From contig DSBN01000149.1 of assembly GCA_011046055.1 (NCBI GenBank), positions 1 to 9,915 of the forward strand: a stretch of 9,915 nucleotides of DNA, given 5' to 3'. Made by a program: the position numbers and the translations under genes. The notes below the pieces were generated by a model. The model was not told the DNA's origin. It did not search any database and saw only the letters and a program-made list of their open reading frames with translations. This document shows, one piece after another, positions 1-6,649 of the stretch. The DNA is from Sediminispirochaeta sp. (GTDB lineage: Bacteria; Spirochaetota; Spirochaetia; DSM-16054; Sediminispirochaetaceae). Each line of letters opens with the position of its first letter. Position 1 is the stretch's first letter.

Positions 1-1
1 G

Positions 2-211
2 CTCTTCGGCACTACCTTGGCTCCGCTGGCCGGAGAGTTCGGGGTGATTGTGGGGTTCGTCGCCGGATTCACCCACCTGTTGATGGTCGAGCGGACCGCC
101 GCCTGGCACGGCGGCTTCGACCTCTACAACAACGGATTCGCCGGGGGACTGACGGCGACTTTTTTCCTGGCAATCATCGAGTGGTTCAATTCAAATAAGA
201 GAAGCAAATAA
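2..211 (+). CDS. DUF1576-like membrane protein, C-terminal end (partial)
   Basis: The frame is open from the left edge of the window, so only the last 69 codons are visible and the start lies upstream; the internal TTG at 17 is not a credible start. The visible part begins LFGTTLAPLAGEFG, followed by a hydrophobic segment (GVIVGFVAGFTHLLMV), a polar stretch with HGGFDLYNNGFAGG, another hydrophobic segment (LTATFFLAIIEWF) and a short basic tail. The LAPLAGEFG and HGG-x-DLYNNGFAGG pattern is what I recall from the C-terminus of DUF1576 proteins, integral membrane proteins of unknown function. The family call comes from motif memory, not a search. The protein probably sits in the inner membrane. 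The next gene starts 12 nt after the stop, so the two are probably co-transcribed. Confidence 0.6.
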   Translation, partial: LFGTTLAPLAGEFGVIVGFVAGFTHLLMVERTAAWHGGFDLYNNGFAGGLTATFFLAIIEWFNSNKRSK

Positions 212-223
212 ACGGGGGCATAC

Positions 224-595
224 ATGACCAAAGAATACATCCTACACTTACTTACCGAGATCTCGAACTACATCCTGGAGAGCCATCCTTCGCGAATGGT
301 GATCTCGCTGCACCAGGAAGAAGACGGGATGCACCTGGCGGTCCTGGACGACCACGAACGAGGTGATAAAGAGCTGGAGAAGATCCGCAAGGCCCTGAAC
401 ACCGACGCCCGCCCGGAGATGTCCGACTACTACGGCACCATGGGGGGAACCGACCTGGTTGGTGCCGCCCGGCTCAACCTCCTGGGCTGGCAGATCAAGC
501 ACGCCGATGTCGGAAGGACCGACAACGGGACAAAAATCGACCTCTGGATCGGCAGCGATCGGTTCGACTCCAGTAAATTCAATATTCCGGACTGA
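224..595 (+). CDS. Small protein resembling a reduced GHKL/HATPase-like domain
   Basis: The 123-residue protein starts at an ATG preceded by a GGGGG run (213-217 region) at suitable spacing. I do not recognise a named family. Several features match the outline of a GHKL ATP-binding domain: an N-terminal helix with an Asn (EISNYILES), a beta strand leading to an acidic turn (MVISLHQEEDGMHLAVLDD, residues about 25-43), a Gly-rich segment (YGTMGGTDLVGAARLNLLGW, about 70-89), and a final strand with DNGTKIDLWI. In true GHKL enzymes the acidic turn is DxGxG; here it reads LDDHERG, so ATP binding is doubtful. There is no signal peptide, no membrane segment and no kinase phosphoacceptor domain. It lies 12 nt after the DUF1576-like gene and is probably in its operon. 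A role as a stand-alone regulator of that membrane protein is speculation. No convincing terminator follows, only a T-rich stretch from 596. Confidence 0.55.
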   Translation: MTKEYILHLLTEISNYILESHPSRMVISLHQEEDGMHLAVLDDHERGDKELEKIRKALNTDARPEMSDYYGTMGGTDLVGAARLNLLGWQIKHADVGRTDNGTKIDLWIGSDRFDSSKFNIPD

Positions 596-621
596 TTTTT
601 TTTGATTTTTGAATATTTCCG

Positions 622-650
622 TTGACAATTTTTCCACGAACCGTTAATCT
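622..650 (+). promoter_or_regulatory. Sigma70-type promoter of the trp operon
   Basis: A perfect -35 box TTGACA (622-627) is followed by a 17-nt spacer and a -10 box TAATCT (645-650) that keeps the three most conserved positions (T1, A2, T6). The region upstream (596-620) is rich in T and A and could act as an UP-like element. A start 5-8 nt after the -10 box falls at 655-658, on or next to the ATG of the leader peptide at 657. I see no obvious repressor operator overlapping the promoter. Confidence 0.75.
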
Positions 651-656
651 CAGCAC

Positions 657-719
657 ATGAGCGTTTCTACTTATAGTAACATATTAAATCAGAATCATCT
701 CTGGCACTGGCGCGTATAG
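657..719 (+). CDS. trpL: trp operon leader peptide (attenuation sensor)
   Basis: A 20-codon ORF starts at ATG 657 and ends at TAG 717-719. Its C-terminal part reads NHLWHWRV, with Trp codons at 702-704 and 708-710, one codon apart. Two TGG codons in a 20-codon ORF just downstream of a promoter and about 70 nt upstream of an intrinsic terminator is the hallmark of a ribosome-mediated tryptophan attenuator: a ribosome stalled at these codons for lack of charged tRNA-Trp would change the RNA fold and let transcription continue into trpE. There is no Shine-Dalgarno sequence before the ATG, and it sits 6 nt after the -10 box, so the transcript is probably leaderless. The peptide itself need have no function. 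Confidence 0.8.
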   Translation: MSVSTYSNILNQNHLWHWRV

Positions 720-807
720 CGCCGGGGTCCCCTTCTTGGGTTCCGGTGGTTGTTGTTCGACACCCTACCGGGATCTGTGACGGGCTTTGAGAGCCGTGTA
801 AACCAGG
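705..807 (+). promoter_or_regulatory. trp attenuator: candidate alternative RNA stems
   Basis: Hand pairing finds several competing stems. (a) GGCGC 709-713 with GCGCC 719-723, just after the Trp codons. (b) CACUGG 705-710, covering the second Trp codon, with CCGGUG 743-748. (c) A 12-pair stem, four of them G-U, between 738-749 and 765-776. (d) ACGG(G)CU 780-786 with AGCCGU 792-797, which uses part of the terminator's 5' arm. (e) CUUGGGUU 735-742 with AAACCAGG 800-807, seven of eight pairs, which also blocks the terminator. Stems c and e share 738-742, and b and c share 743-748, so a switch is possible. Which stem is the real antiterminator cannot be decided by eye; some may be chance pairings in GC-rich RNA. 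Confidence 0.5.
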
Positions 808-835
808 TTCGGTTTACACGGCTCTTTTTTTTTTT
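791..835 (+). terminator. Intrinsic terminator of the trp attenuator
   Basis: A perfect 14-bp inverted repeat, GAGCCGTGTAAACC (791-804) and GGTTTACACGGCTC (811-824), flanks a 6-nt loop (AGGTTC) and is followed directly by 11 T (825-835). This is a strong rho-independent terminator. It lies between the leader peptide and trpE (ATG at 868), where it can only serve to stop transcription before the structural genes unless it is disrupted by an antiterminator. Confidence 0.93.
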
Positions 836-867
836 ACCATCCGCCGTACGGCAAAGGAGAAGATAGT

Positions 868-2295
868 ATGAATATAGATCAGGCGATCAAAAAAACAAAG
901 ACCAGCAAGGTTCTGCACCGAAGCCTCCCGGGGGAACGCTTCACCCCCTACAGCTTGGCGAAGAAACTCGGTGCGAAGGCTCTTTTGGAGTCCTCCTCAC
1001 TCCAGAAGGGCAAGGAGCGTTACTCGATCCTCCTGGTCGAACCGGCCTTCTCGATACTGCAACGGGGAGAGGAGCAGTTTTTTCAAAGCTCCGAGGGGCG
1101 ACGCCGCATCAAACACGGCGGACGGGACATCCTGGACACGCTTCGTCACTTCTCCGAGCAACACGGCGGATACTCCGATGAAATCCCCCTTCCGGCGGGA
1201 GGGATAGGCTTTCTCTCCTATGAATACGCCACTCACTTCGACCGCATCCGACTCGAAGACCGCCCCGGTATAGAAGAGGTCCCCGACGCGGCCTTTCTCT
1301 TCGGACATATCTACCTGGTCTTCGATCACTACAGCGACAAGATACATCTGCTGGGTCTGAACTATCGAGAACGTTCCATCGATCTCGAACAGACGATGGA
1401 TCGACTGGAGCAGCGTTTGAACGACCGGGACTTCAACTACCTTGTCGAAGGTCCCCGAAAGTACCATTCGGTTTTGCAGACGAAGCCCGGAGAACAAGAG
1501 CATTTTCTCCGGGGGGTGGAGAAACTGAAAAAAGAGATCGCCGCCGGCAACCTGCTGCAGGGGGTGCTCTCCCGAAGGCTCTACATCCGAAGCGATATCC
1601 CCGCCATCGAGGCTTACCGGGAGCTACGTTCGGCCAATCCTTCACCCTACCTCTTCTACCTCGACTTCGGATCTTTTCAGTTGTTCGGTTCTTCACCGGA
1701 GGTACATGTGAAGCTGAAAAACGGTCGGGCGGAAATACACCCGATCGCCGGCACCCGGCGACGGGGCGCGGACGCGGAGGAGGATCGGAGGCTGGCCGAG
1801 GAGCTGGCCAATGACCAGAAAGAGCGATCCGAACACCTGATGCTCGTCGACCTGGCGCGCAACGACCTGGGACGCTTCTGCCGTCCCGGATCGGTCCGGG
1901 TCGACAAATTCATGGAGGTGGAAAACTACTCGCACGTCATGCATCTGGTTTCCGTGGTCGGCGGTACACCAGAGGAGACTGCATCGGGAGTGGAAGCTAT
2001 CAGGAGGACCTTTCCCGCCGGAACAGTATCGGGGGCACCGAAGATCCGCGCGATGGAAATCATCAACTCCATCGAACCGGAACGACGGAGCTTCTACGCC
2101 GGTCTGGTAGGCTACCTGGCCTCCGATAGGAGCGTGGATACCTGCATCGCCATCCGCAGCGCCCTGAAGATCGGAGATACACTGGTCCTTCAAGCCGGAG
2201 CGGGTATCGTCTACGATTCCCAGCCCCTGCGCGAGCTGGAGGAGACCAACGAAAAACTGCGCGCCCTCGCCGGCGCCGTCGGAGTGGAGGTATAA
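868..2295 (+). CDS. trpE: Anthranilate synthase component I
   Basis: TrpE converts chorismate to anthranilate using ammonia delivered by the TrpG glutaminase, the first committed step of tryptophan synthesis. The 475-residue protein has the N-terminal regulatory domain with LLES (39-42), the motif containing the Ser implicated in Trp feedback inhibition in enterics, and NPSPY (257-261), also at the Trp site. The chorismate-binding domain shows PIAGTRRRG (292-300), HLMLVDLARNDLGR (323-336), FPAGTVSGAPK (382-392) and GAGIVYDS (444-451). The LLES and NPSPY motifs favour TrpE over PabB or a menaquinone/siderophore chorismate enzyme. The start is well supported by AAAGGAGA 8 nt upstream. The protein is somewhat shorter than E. 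coli TrpE (520). It is the first structural gene after the attenuator and ends 2 nt before the next gene, with a GGAGG at its 3' end serving as that gene's ribosome binding site. Confidence 0.96.
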   Translation: MNIDQAIKKTKTSKVLHRSLPGERFTPYSLAKKLGAKALLESSSLQKGKERYSILLVEPAFSILQRGEEQFFQSSEGRRRIKHGGRDILDTLRHFSEQHGGYSDEIPLPAGGIGFLSYEYATHFDRIRLEDRPGIEEVPDAAFLFGHIYLVFDHYSDKIHLLGLNYRERSIDLEQTMDRLEQRLNDRDFNYLVEGPRKYHSVLQTKPGEQEHFLRGVEKLKKEIAAGNLLQGVLSRRLYIRSDIPAIEAYRELRSANPSPYLFYLDFGSFQLFGSSPEVHVKLKNGRAEIHPIAGTRRRGADAEEDRRLAEELANDQKERSEHLMLVDLARNDLGRFCRPGSVRVDKFMEVENYSHVMHLVSVVGGTPEETASGVEAIRRTFPAGTVSGAPKIRAMEIINSIEPERRSFYAGLVGYLASDRSVDTCIAIRSALKIGDTLVLQAGAGIVYDSQPLRELEETNEKLRALAGAVGVEV

Positions 2296-2297
2296 AT

Positions 2298-3968
2298 ATG
2301 TATGTGCTCATCGACAACTACGATTCCTTTACCTACAACATCTTCCAGGAACTGAGTCTGCTCACGGATGAGAGGATCGGCGTCTATCGAAACGACGATA
2401 TCAGCGTCGAAGAAGTGGAAAAACTCGCCCCACAAGGGATCATTCTCTCCCCGGGGCCGGGACATCCGGAAGAGGCCGGACTCAACATCGAACTGATACA
2501 CCGTTTCGCCGGACGGATTCCGATCCTCGGCGTCTGTCTGGGTCATCAGGCGATCGCCGCGGCCTTCGGGGCCCGGATCGTTGGGGCGAAGAAAATCTCC
2601 CACGGCAAGGTGGACCGAATCCGCAGCGACGGGAAGGGGCTCTTCCGTCGGGTACCGGCGGAAGCCGGCTTCACTCGCTACCATTCGCTGGTAGTCGAGG
2701 AGGAGAGCCTGCCCGATTGTTTTGAAATCAGCGCTCGGAGCAGCGACGGCGAGATCATGGGACTGAGACACCGGAGCTTCGACATCGAGGGGGTACAGTT
2801 CCATCCCGAATCGATCTCCAGTGAGTACGGCCGTCGGGTCTTGGAAAATTTTCTCCGCTACCGTCGCCGGGCCGTGAATATCCCAGCCTTGCTGCAGCGT
2901 CTCCTCTCCGGAGAGGATCTGAGTCTCCAGGAGGCCGGTGACTTCATGGACGAGCTGACCGACGGAGCCTTGCTGGACTCGCAAATAGCGGCCTTTCTGA
3001 TCGCCCTCAACATGAAGGGTATCACCGCCGAGGAGATCGCCGGCTGCGCCACGGTGCTGCGGAAAAAACAGCGAAGTCTACTCATGGACCGACCGAGCGT
3101 CGACACCTGCGGTACCGGCGGCGACGGCTTGCACACCTTCAACATCTCCTCCCTCACCGCGCTGACCGCCGCCTGCGGCCTGGTCGCCGCCAAACACGGC
3201 AACCGCACGGTCAGCTCTTCCAGCGGCAGCGCCGACTTCTACCGTGAACTGGGCATACCGATCGAGCTCCCCGCCGACCAGTTGGTCCGACTAATAGACC
3301 GGACCGGCTTCGGCTTCCTCTACGCCCCCCTGTACCACCGGGCCATGCGCCACGCCGCACCGGTGAGGAGGCAGCTGGGGGTAAAAACCATCATGAACCT
3401 CCTGGGCCCCCTGTTGAATCCCGCAAAAGCGGAGTATCAGCTCATCGGCGTATTCGACCGCAACTACTGCCGTATCGTAGCCGAAGCGGCAAAGCTCATG
3501 GGAGCCAAAAGGGTGATGGTGGTCCACGGCGGCCAGGGGGAAGACGAACTGTCGATCACCTCCCCTTCCCACGCGGTCTTCATCGACGAGCACGATCGAC
3601 TAAAAGAGTTCATCATAGACCCCCGCGAGCTGGGGATCGGCGGCTACGGCATCGAAGACCTGCGCGGCGGCAGTCCGAAGGAGAACGCCATGACCGCCGA
3701 AGAGCTGCTATCGGGGGACGTTTCCGAGACTGTTGAGAGCTCCAGACGGCACGGGGCCCTGCTGGAGGCGGTGGCATTGAATACCGGCGCGGTCCTTTTC
3801 GTCGCCGGACGAAGCCCGGATATCAACGCCGGGTATTACGAGGCCAAAGAGGCTTTACTCACCGGAAGGGTCGGGGTGAAGATCGAGGAGATACGCCGCT
3901 GCAGCGAAGAACTCACCACCCCGGTTGCAAACGGAGAGACCATCACCGCGGGGGAGCACGCCAGATGA
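2298..3968 (+). CDS. trpGD: TrpG-TrpD fusion: anthranilate synthase glutaminase / anthranilate phosphoribosyltransferase
   Basis: A 556-residue bifunctional protein. Residues 1 to about 190 form the class I glutamine amidotransferase that supplies ammonia to TrpE: DNYDSFTYN at the N-terminus, SPGPGHP (51-57), nucleophile Cys80 in GVCLGHQ, HGK (102-104), and His169/Glu171 in FHPES. Residues from about 195 form anthranilate phosphoribosyltransferase, which joins anthranilate to PRPP: an N-terminal helical part, CGTGGDG (271-277) for PRPP, KHGNR (299-303), SSSSGSAD (306-313), NLLGPLLNPA and VHGGQGEDELS. All expected motifs are present, so both halves look active. The same fusion is found in E. 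coli (there called trpD) and in Thermotoga. The start has the GGAGG at the end of trpE. The stop overlaps the next start as ATGA. Loss of a free TrpG means this glutaminase is dedicated to tryptophan rather than shared with folate synthesis. Confidence 0.95.
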   Translation: MYVLIDNYDSFTYNIFQELSLLTDERIGVYRNDDISVEEVEKLAPQGIILSPGPGHPEEAGLNIELIHRFAGRIPILGVCLGHQAIAAAFGARIVGAKKISHGKVDRIRSDGKGLFRRVPAEAGFTRYHSLVVEEESLPDCFEISARSSDGEIMGLRHRSFDIEGVQFHPESISSEYGRRVLENFLRYRRRAVNIPALLQRLLSGEDLSLQEAGDFMDELTDGALLDSQIAAFLIALNMKGITAEEIAGCATVLRKKQRSLLMDRPSVDTCGTGGDGLHTFNISSLTALTAACGLVAAKHGNRTVSSSSGSADFYRELGIPIELPADQLVRLIDRTGFGFLYAPLYHRAMRHAAPVRRQLGVKTIMNLLGPLLNPAKAEYQLIGVFDRNYCRIVAEAAKLMGAKRVMVVHGGQGEDELSITSPSHAVFIDEHDRLKEFIIDPRELGIGGYGIEDLRGGSPKENAMTAEELLSGDVSETVESSRRHGALLEAVALNTGAVLFVAGRSPDINAGYYEAKEALLTGRVGVKIEEIRRCSEELTTPVANGETITAGEHAR

Positions 3969-5398
3969 ACATCCTCCAAGAAATCGCCGATCAACGGCGC
4001 CGAGATATAGATAGCATCGGCCATTCCCAAGGTCTCGAACTTCCTAAACACCGAAGCAGCCCCTTAGCCAAGCTGCCCGCCGAGCCTTTTCTCATCGCGG
4101 AGATCAAGCGGCGCTCCCCCTCAGCGGGTTCGATCGCCGCAGTGCCCGGCCCTCTGCGGCAGGCGGAGGTTTACCTCCAAGGCGGCGCGGCGGCGGTATC
4201 GGTCCTCACCGAGGAAACACACTTCGGCGGCTCCCTCCGAGACCTCCTCCGTCTGAAGGAGCGCTTCCCCGAGTCCTTTTTCCTGCGCAAGGACTTTCTC
4301 TTGGACGAGGAGGATATACTGGTCTCCCATCAGACGGGGGCCGACGGGGTACTGCTGATTGTCGCCATCCTTGATGACCGGCGCTTGGAAGCCTTGTACC
4401 GCACCGCCGTCGGGCTAGGCATGGAGGTGCTGGTGGAGGTGCACACCCAAGAGGAACTCGCCCGGGCGGCGAAATTGAAACCGAGGCTCCTCGGCATAAA
4501 CTCCCGCGATCTGCGGGACTTCTCCGTAGACCTCCTGCAACCGCTGCGACTCAAAAATCGCATCGACTGGGCACCCCGCCTGGTCTTCGAATCGGGAATT
4601 CGCAGCGCCGAAGATGCGGCGATAGCCTATGCCGCCGGTTTTGACGCCCTCTTGGTGGGCGAGACACTGATGAGGCGGCCCACGCTCCTTTCGGAGATTC
4701 GAGACGCTCGAAGCTACCACCGCAGCGACCGATTCTGGTCGACCCTCGGGAGCCGCTCGGACTCGCGTCCGCTGGTAAAAATATGCGGCCTCACTCGGCG
4801 GGAGGATGTGGAAGCGGCCGAGCAGCTGGGGGCGAATCTGCTGGGCTTTGTCTGCGCCCCGTCGCCGCGCCGAGTGTCGGCGGACTTCATCCGCCGGATA
4901 GGACCGACCCGGGCGCCGAAGGTGGCGGTGGTCGTCTCGGAGGGACCCCGGGCTCAACTCCCGCCGGAAGTAGCGCAGCTGCTCGCTGAGGCTGCGATCG
5001 ACGCGGTCCAGTTCCACGGCAACGAGAGCCCGGAGAGCTGCTTCGACGCCGCCTTTCCCTACTACAAGGCGCTGCGCTTGAAGAGTACCGAGAGTATCGC
5101 CGCGCTGAAAAAATACCGCAGCCCCCGGGTCTTGGTCGACGCTTACGTCCCTGATGCCTACGGAGGTAGCGGGAAAAGAATAGACCCAGAGTTGCTGGAG
5201 GCTGCAGCCGCCGTGGGACCGCTATGGGTGGCCGGCGGAATTGGTCCTGAGAATGTAGCCGAGATCATCCACCGTTACCGTCCGGAGCTGATCGACCTCT
5301 CCAGCAGCCTGGAGTCAAAACCTGGAGAAAAAGATCGTGAGAAGATACGCCGTTTTATGGACGCCGTTAGGGACGCCGACAGTAGGATCACCGTTTGA
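3965..5398 (+). CDS. trpCF: TrpC-TrpF fusion: indole-3-glycerol phosphate synthase / phosphoribosylanthranilate isomerase
   Basis: A 477-residue fusion of two TIM barrels. Residues 1 to about 250 are indole-glycerol phosphate synthase: Lys48 in AEIKRRSPS, Lys109 in LRKDF, Glu158 in VEVH, Asn179 in GINSRDL and ESGI (209-212), matching the known catalytic and substrate sites. A linker of about 18 residues (251-268) leads to phosphoribosylanthranilate isomerase: Cys274 in KICGLT, FVCAPSPRRVS, VQFHGNE (348-354), Asp392 in VDAYVPDAYGGSGK, GGIGPENV and DLSSSLE. The last motif is DVSSGVE in most family members, a Gly-to-Ser change here. The order C then F is the same as in E. coli TrpC. The start overlaps the trpGD stop by 4 nt (ATGA), implying translational coupling. 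Together the halves turn phosphoribosylanthranilate into indole-glycerol phosphate, the substrate of TrpA. Confidence 0.95.
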   Translation: MNILQEIADQRRRDIDSIGHSQGLELPKHRSSPLAKLPAEPFLIAEIKRRSPSAGSIAAVPGPLRQAEVYLQGGAAAVSVLTEETHFGGSLRDLLRLKERFPESFFLRKDFLLDEEDILVSHQTGADGVLLIVAILDDRRLEALYRTAVGLGMEVLVEVHTQEELARAAKLKPRLLGINSRDLRDFSVDLLQPLRLKNRIDWAPRLVFESGIRSAEDAAIAYAAGFDALLVGETLMRRPTLLSEIRDARSYHRSDRFWSTLGSRSDSRPLVKICGLTRREDVEAAEQLGANLLGFVCAPSPRRVSADFIRRIGPTRAPKVAVVVSEGPRAQLPPEVAQLLAEAAIDAVQFHGNESPESCFDAAFPYYKALRLKSTESIAALKKYRSPRVLVDAYVPDAYGGSGKRIDPELLEAAAAVGPLWVAGGIGPENVAEIIHRYRPELIDLSSSLESKPGEKDREKIRRFMDAVRDADSRITV

Positions 5399-5426
5399 GT
5401 GAATGAATAGAGAGGAGCATGTAGGA

Positions 5427-6649
5427 ATGAAACTTTATCACGACTATTTCGGACAGTTCGGCGGCCGCTACGTCGCCGAGGTCCTCCGTCCGGCTCTTTC
5501 CGAACTGGAGAAGGCCTTCATCGCCGCCGCCGGCGAAGACGACTTCGAGGAGGAGCTGAAAAAACTCGCCGCCGACTACTCCGGCCGTCCCACTCCCCTG
5601 CTCCACGCCGAAAACAGCAGCAAGGCCTTGGGTGGAGCTCAAATCTACATCAAGCTCGAAGGGCTCGCCGCCACCGGGGCGCACAAGATCAACAACGCTC
5701 TTGGCCAGGCATTACTGGCCAAACGAATGGGGAAAAAAAGATCATCGCCGAGACCGGAGCCGGCCAGCACGGGGTGGCCACCGCCGCCGCCTGCGCCAAA
5801 CTCGGATTGGAATGCCGAATCTACATGGGCGAGGTGGACATCAGGCGGCAACACCCCAATGTCTTCTGGATGGAGCTCTACGGCGCTGAGGTGGTACCCG
5901 TGACCGGGGGCAGCAGAACCCTCAAGGACGCGGTCAACGAGGCGCTACGCCACTGGTCGTCGGACTTCGAGACCACCCACTACCTATTGGGCTCGGCTCT
6001 TGGTCCCTCGCCATACCCAGATATGGTCCGCTACTTCCAATCGGTGATCGGTCAAGAAGTGGCCGAACAGATAGAGGAGAGGAGTCTCGATGTGGAAGCG
6101 ATGATAGCCTGTGTCGGCGGGGGGTCCAACGCCATCGGCTTTTTCGAACCTTTTCTTGAGCGTTCAAGCCCCCGGCTCATCGGAGTCGAAGCCGGAGGTC
6201 GGGGAAGGCAAACCGGTGAGCACGCCGCTCGGATGAACGGCGCCGGAGAGCTCGGGATTCTCCAGGGCTACAAGAGCCTGTTCCTTCTCGATAGCGATGG
6301 TCAGGTTCAGCCTACCCATTCGATCTCCGCGGGTCTGGACTACCCGGGTATCGGACCGCAGTTGGCTCATTTAGGAGCTACCGGAAGGGTCGAGTTTTTA
6401 TCGGCATCGGACGAACAGGCCTTGGATGCTTTGAAGTTTTTCGCCCGGAACGAAGGGGTCCTCTTCGCCCTCGAGTCGGCCCACGCCGGGGCGGCGGCTC
6501 TGGAGCTGGCCCCCCAGCTCTCCCCCGACCGGACCCTGATCGTCAACATGTCAGGCCGGGGCGAGAAGGACCTGTTTCTCACCGCGCCGGCGTTCAAAGG
6601 CGAGCAGTGGCGCAACTTTTTATACCAGGAGGCGCAAAGCCATGAATAA
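5427..6649 (+). pseudogene. trpB: Tryptophan synthase beta chain, reading frame broken by a 1-nt shift at an A7 run
   Basis: TrpB condenses indole with serine using PLP. The chosen start (ATG 5427, MKLYHDYFGQFGG) has AGAGGAG at 5411-5417; an in-frame ATG at 5403 has worse context. The first frame carries the PLP lysine K87 in GAHKINN, then goes out of frame at A7 (5733-5739) and ends at 5903 with a Pro-rich non-family tail, giving about 158 residues. The rest (IIAETGAGQHG with E109, GGGSN phosphate loop, SISAGLDYPG, VNMSGRGEKD) is in the -1 frame to 6649. Reading GKKK across the run restores a protein of about 407 residues with K87 and E109 at the enteric numbers. The downstream half has no stops and keeps its motifs, so the defect is recent, a sequencing error, or bypassed by recoding. 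Also odd: residues 77-82 read LEGLAA where most TrpB have REDLNH. The 3' end overlaps trpA by 8 nt. Confidence 0.9.
5733..5740 (+). other. A7G homopolymer where the trpB frame changes (-1)
   Basis: Upstream codons are ATG GGG AAA AAA AGA; the family-matching frame resumes at AAG ATC ATC (5738 onward). A single extra A would mend the gene, as would a -1 slip of the lysyl-tRNA from AAA 5736-5738 to AAA 5735-5737, which re-pairs perfectly. Downstream, GCCG 5747-5750 can pair with CGGC 5761-5764, and GGCCA 5762-5766 with TGGCC 5775-5779; both are weak or badly spaced as recoding stimulators. No Shine-Dalgarno-like stimulator is seen at the usual distance upstream. Confidence 0.85.

Noticed and set aside
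581..617. Inverted repeat AATATTC/GAATATT with T-rich DNA after the 123-residue gene, as a terminator
   Set aside because: The stem is only 7 bp, entirely A/T except one pair, with a loop of about 23 nt, and the T-run lies inside the loop rather than after the stem.
2211..2984. 257-residue open frame on the minus strand across the trpE-trpGD junction
   Set aside because: It lies antisense to strongly supported trp coding sequence with conserved motifs; long antisense frames are common in GC-rich genes. It shows no family motif and no convincing ribosome binding site.
5740..5779. Downstream hairpins as proof of programmed frameshifting in trpB
   Set aside because: One stem has 4 bp and the other lies about 21 nt from the slip site. 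Neither is strong evidence, and there is no upstream Shine-Dalgarno-like stimulator; a homopolymer error explains the break more simply.
5774..6649. A separate gene starting at GTG 5774
   Set aside because: The frame begins in the middle of the TrpB fold, just after the E109 motif, with no Shine-Dalgarno sequence. It is the second half of frameshifted trpB, not an independent protein.
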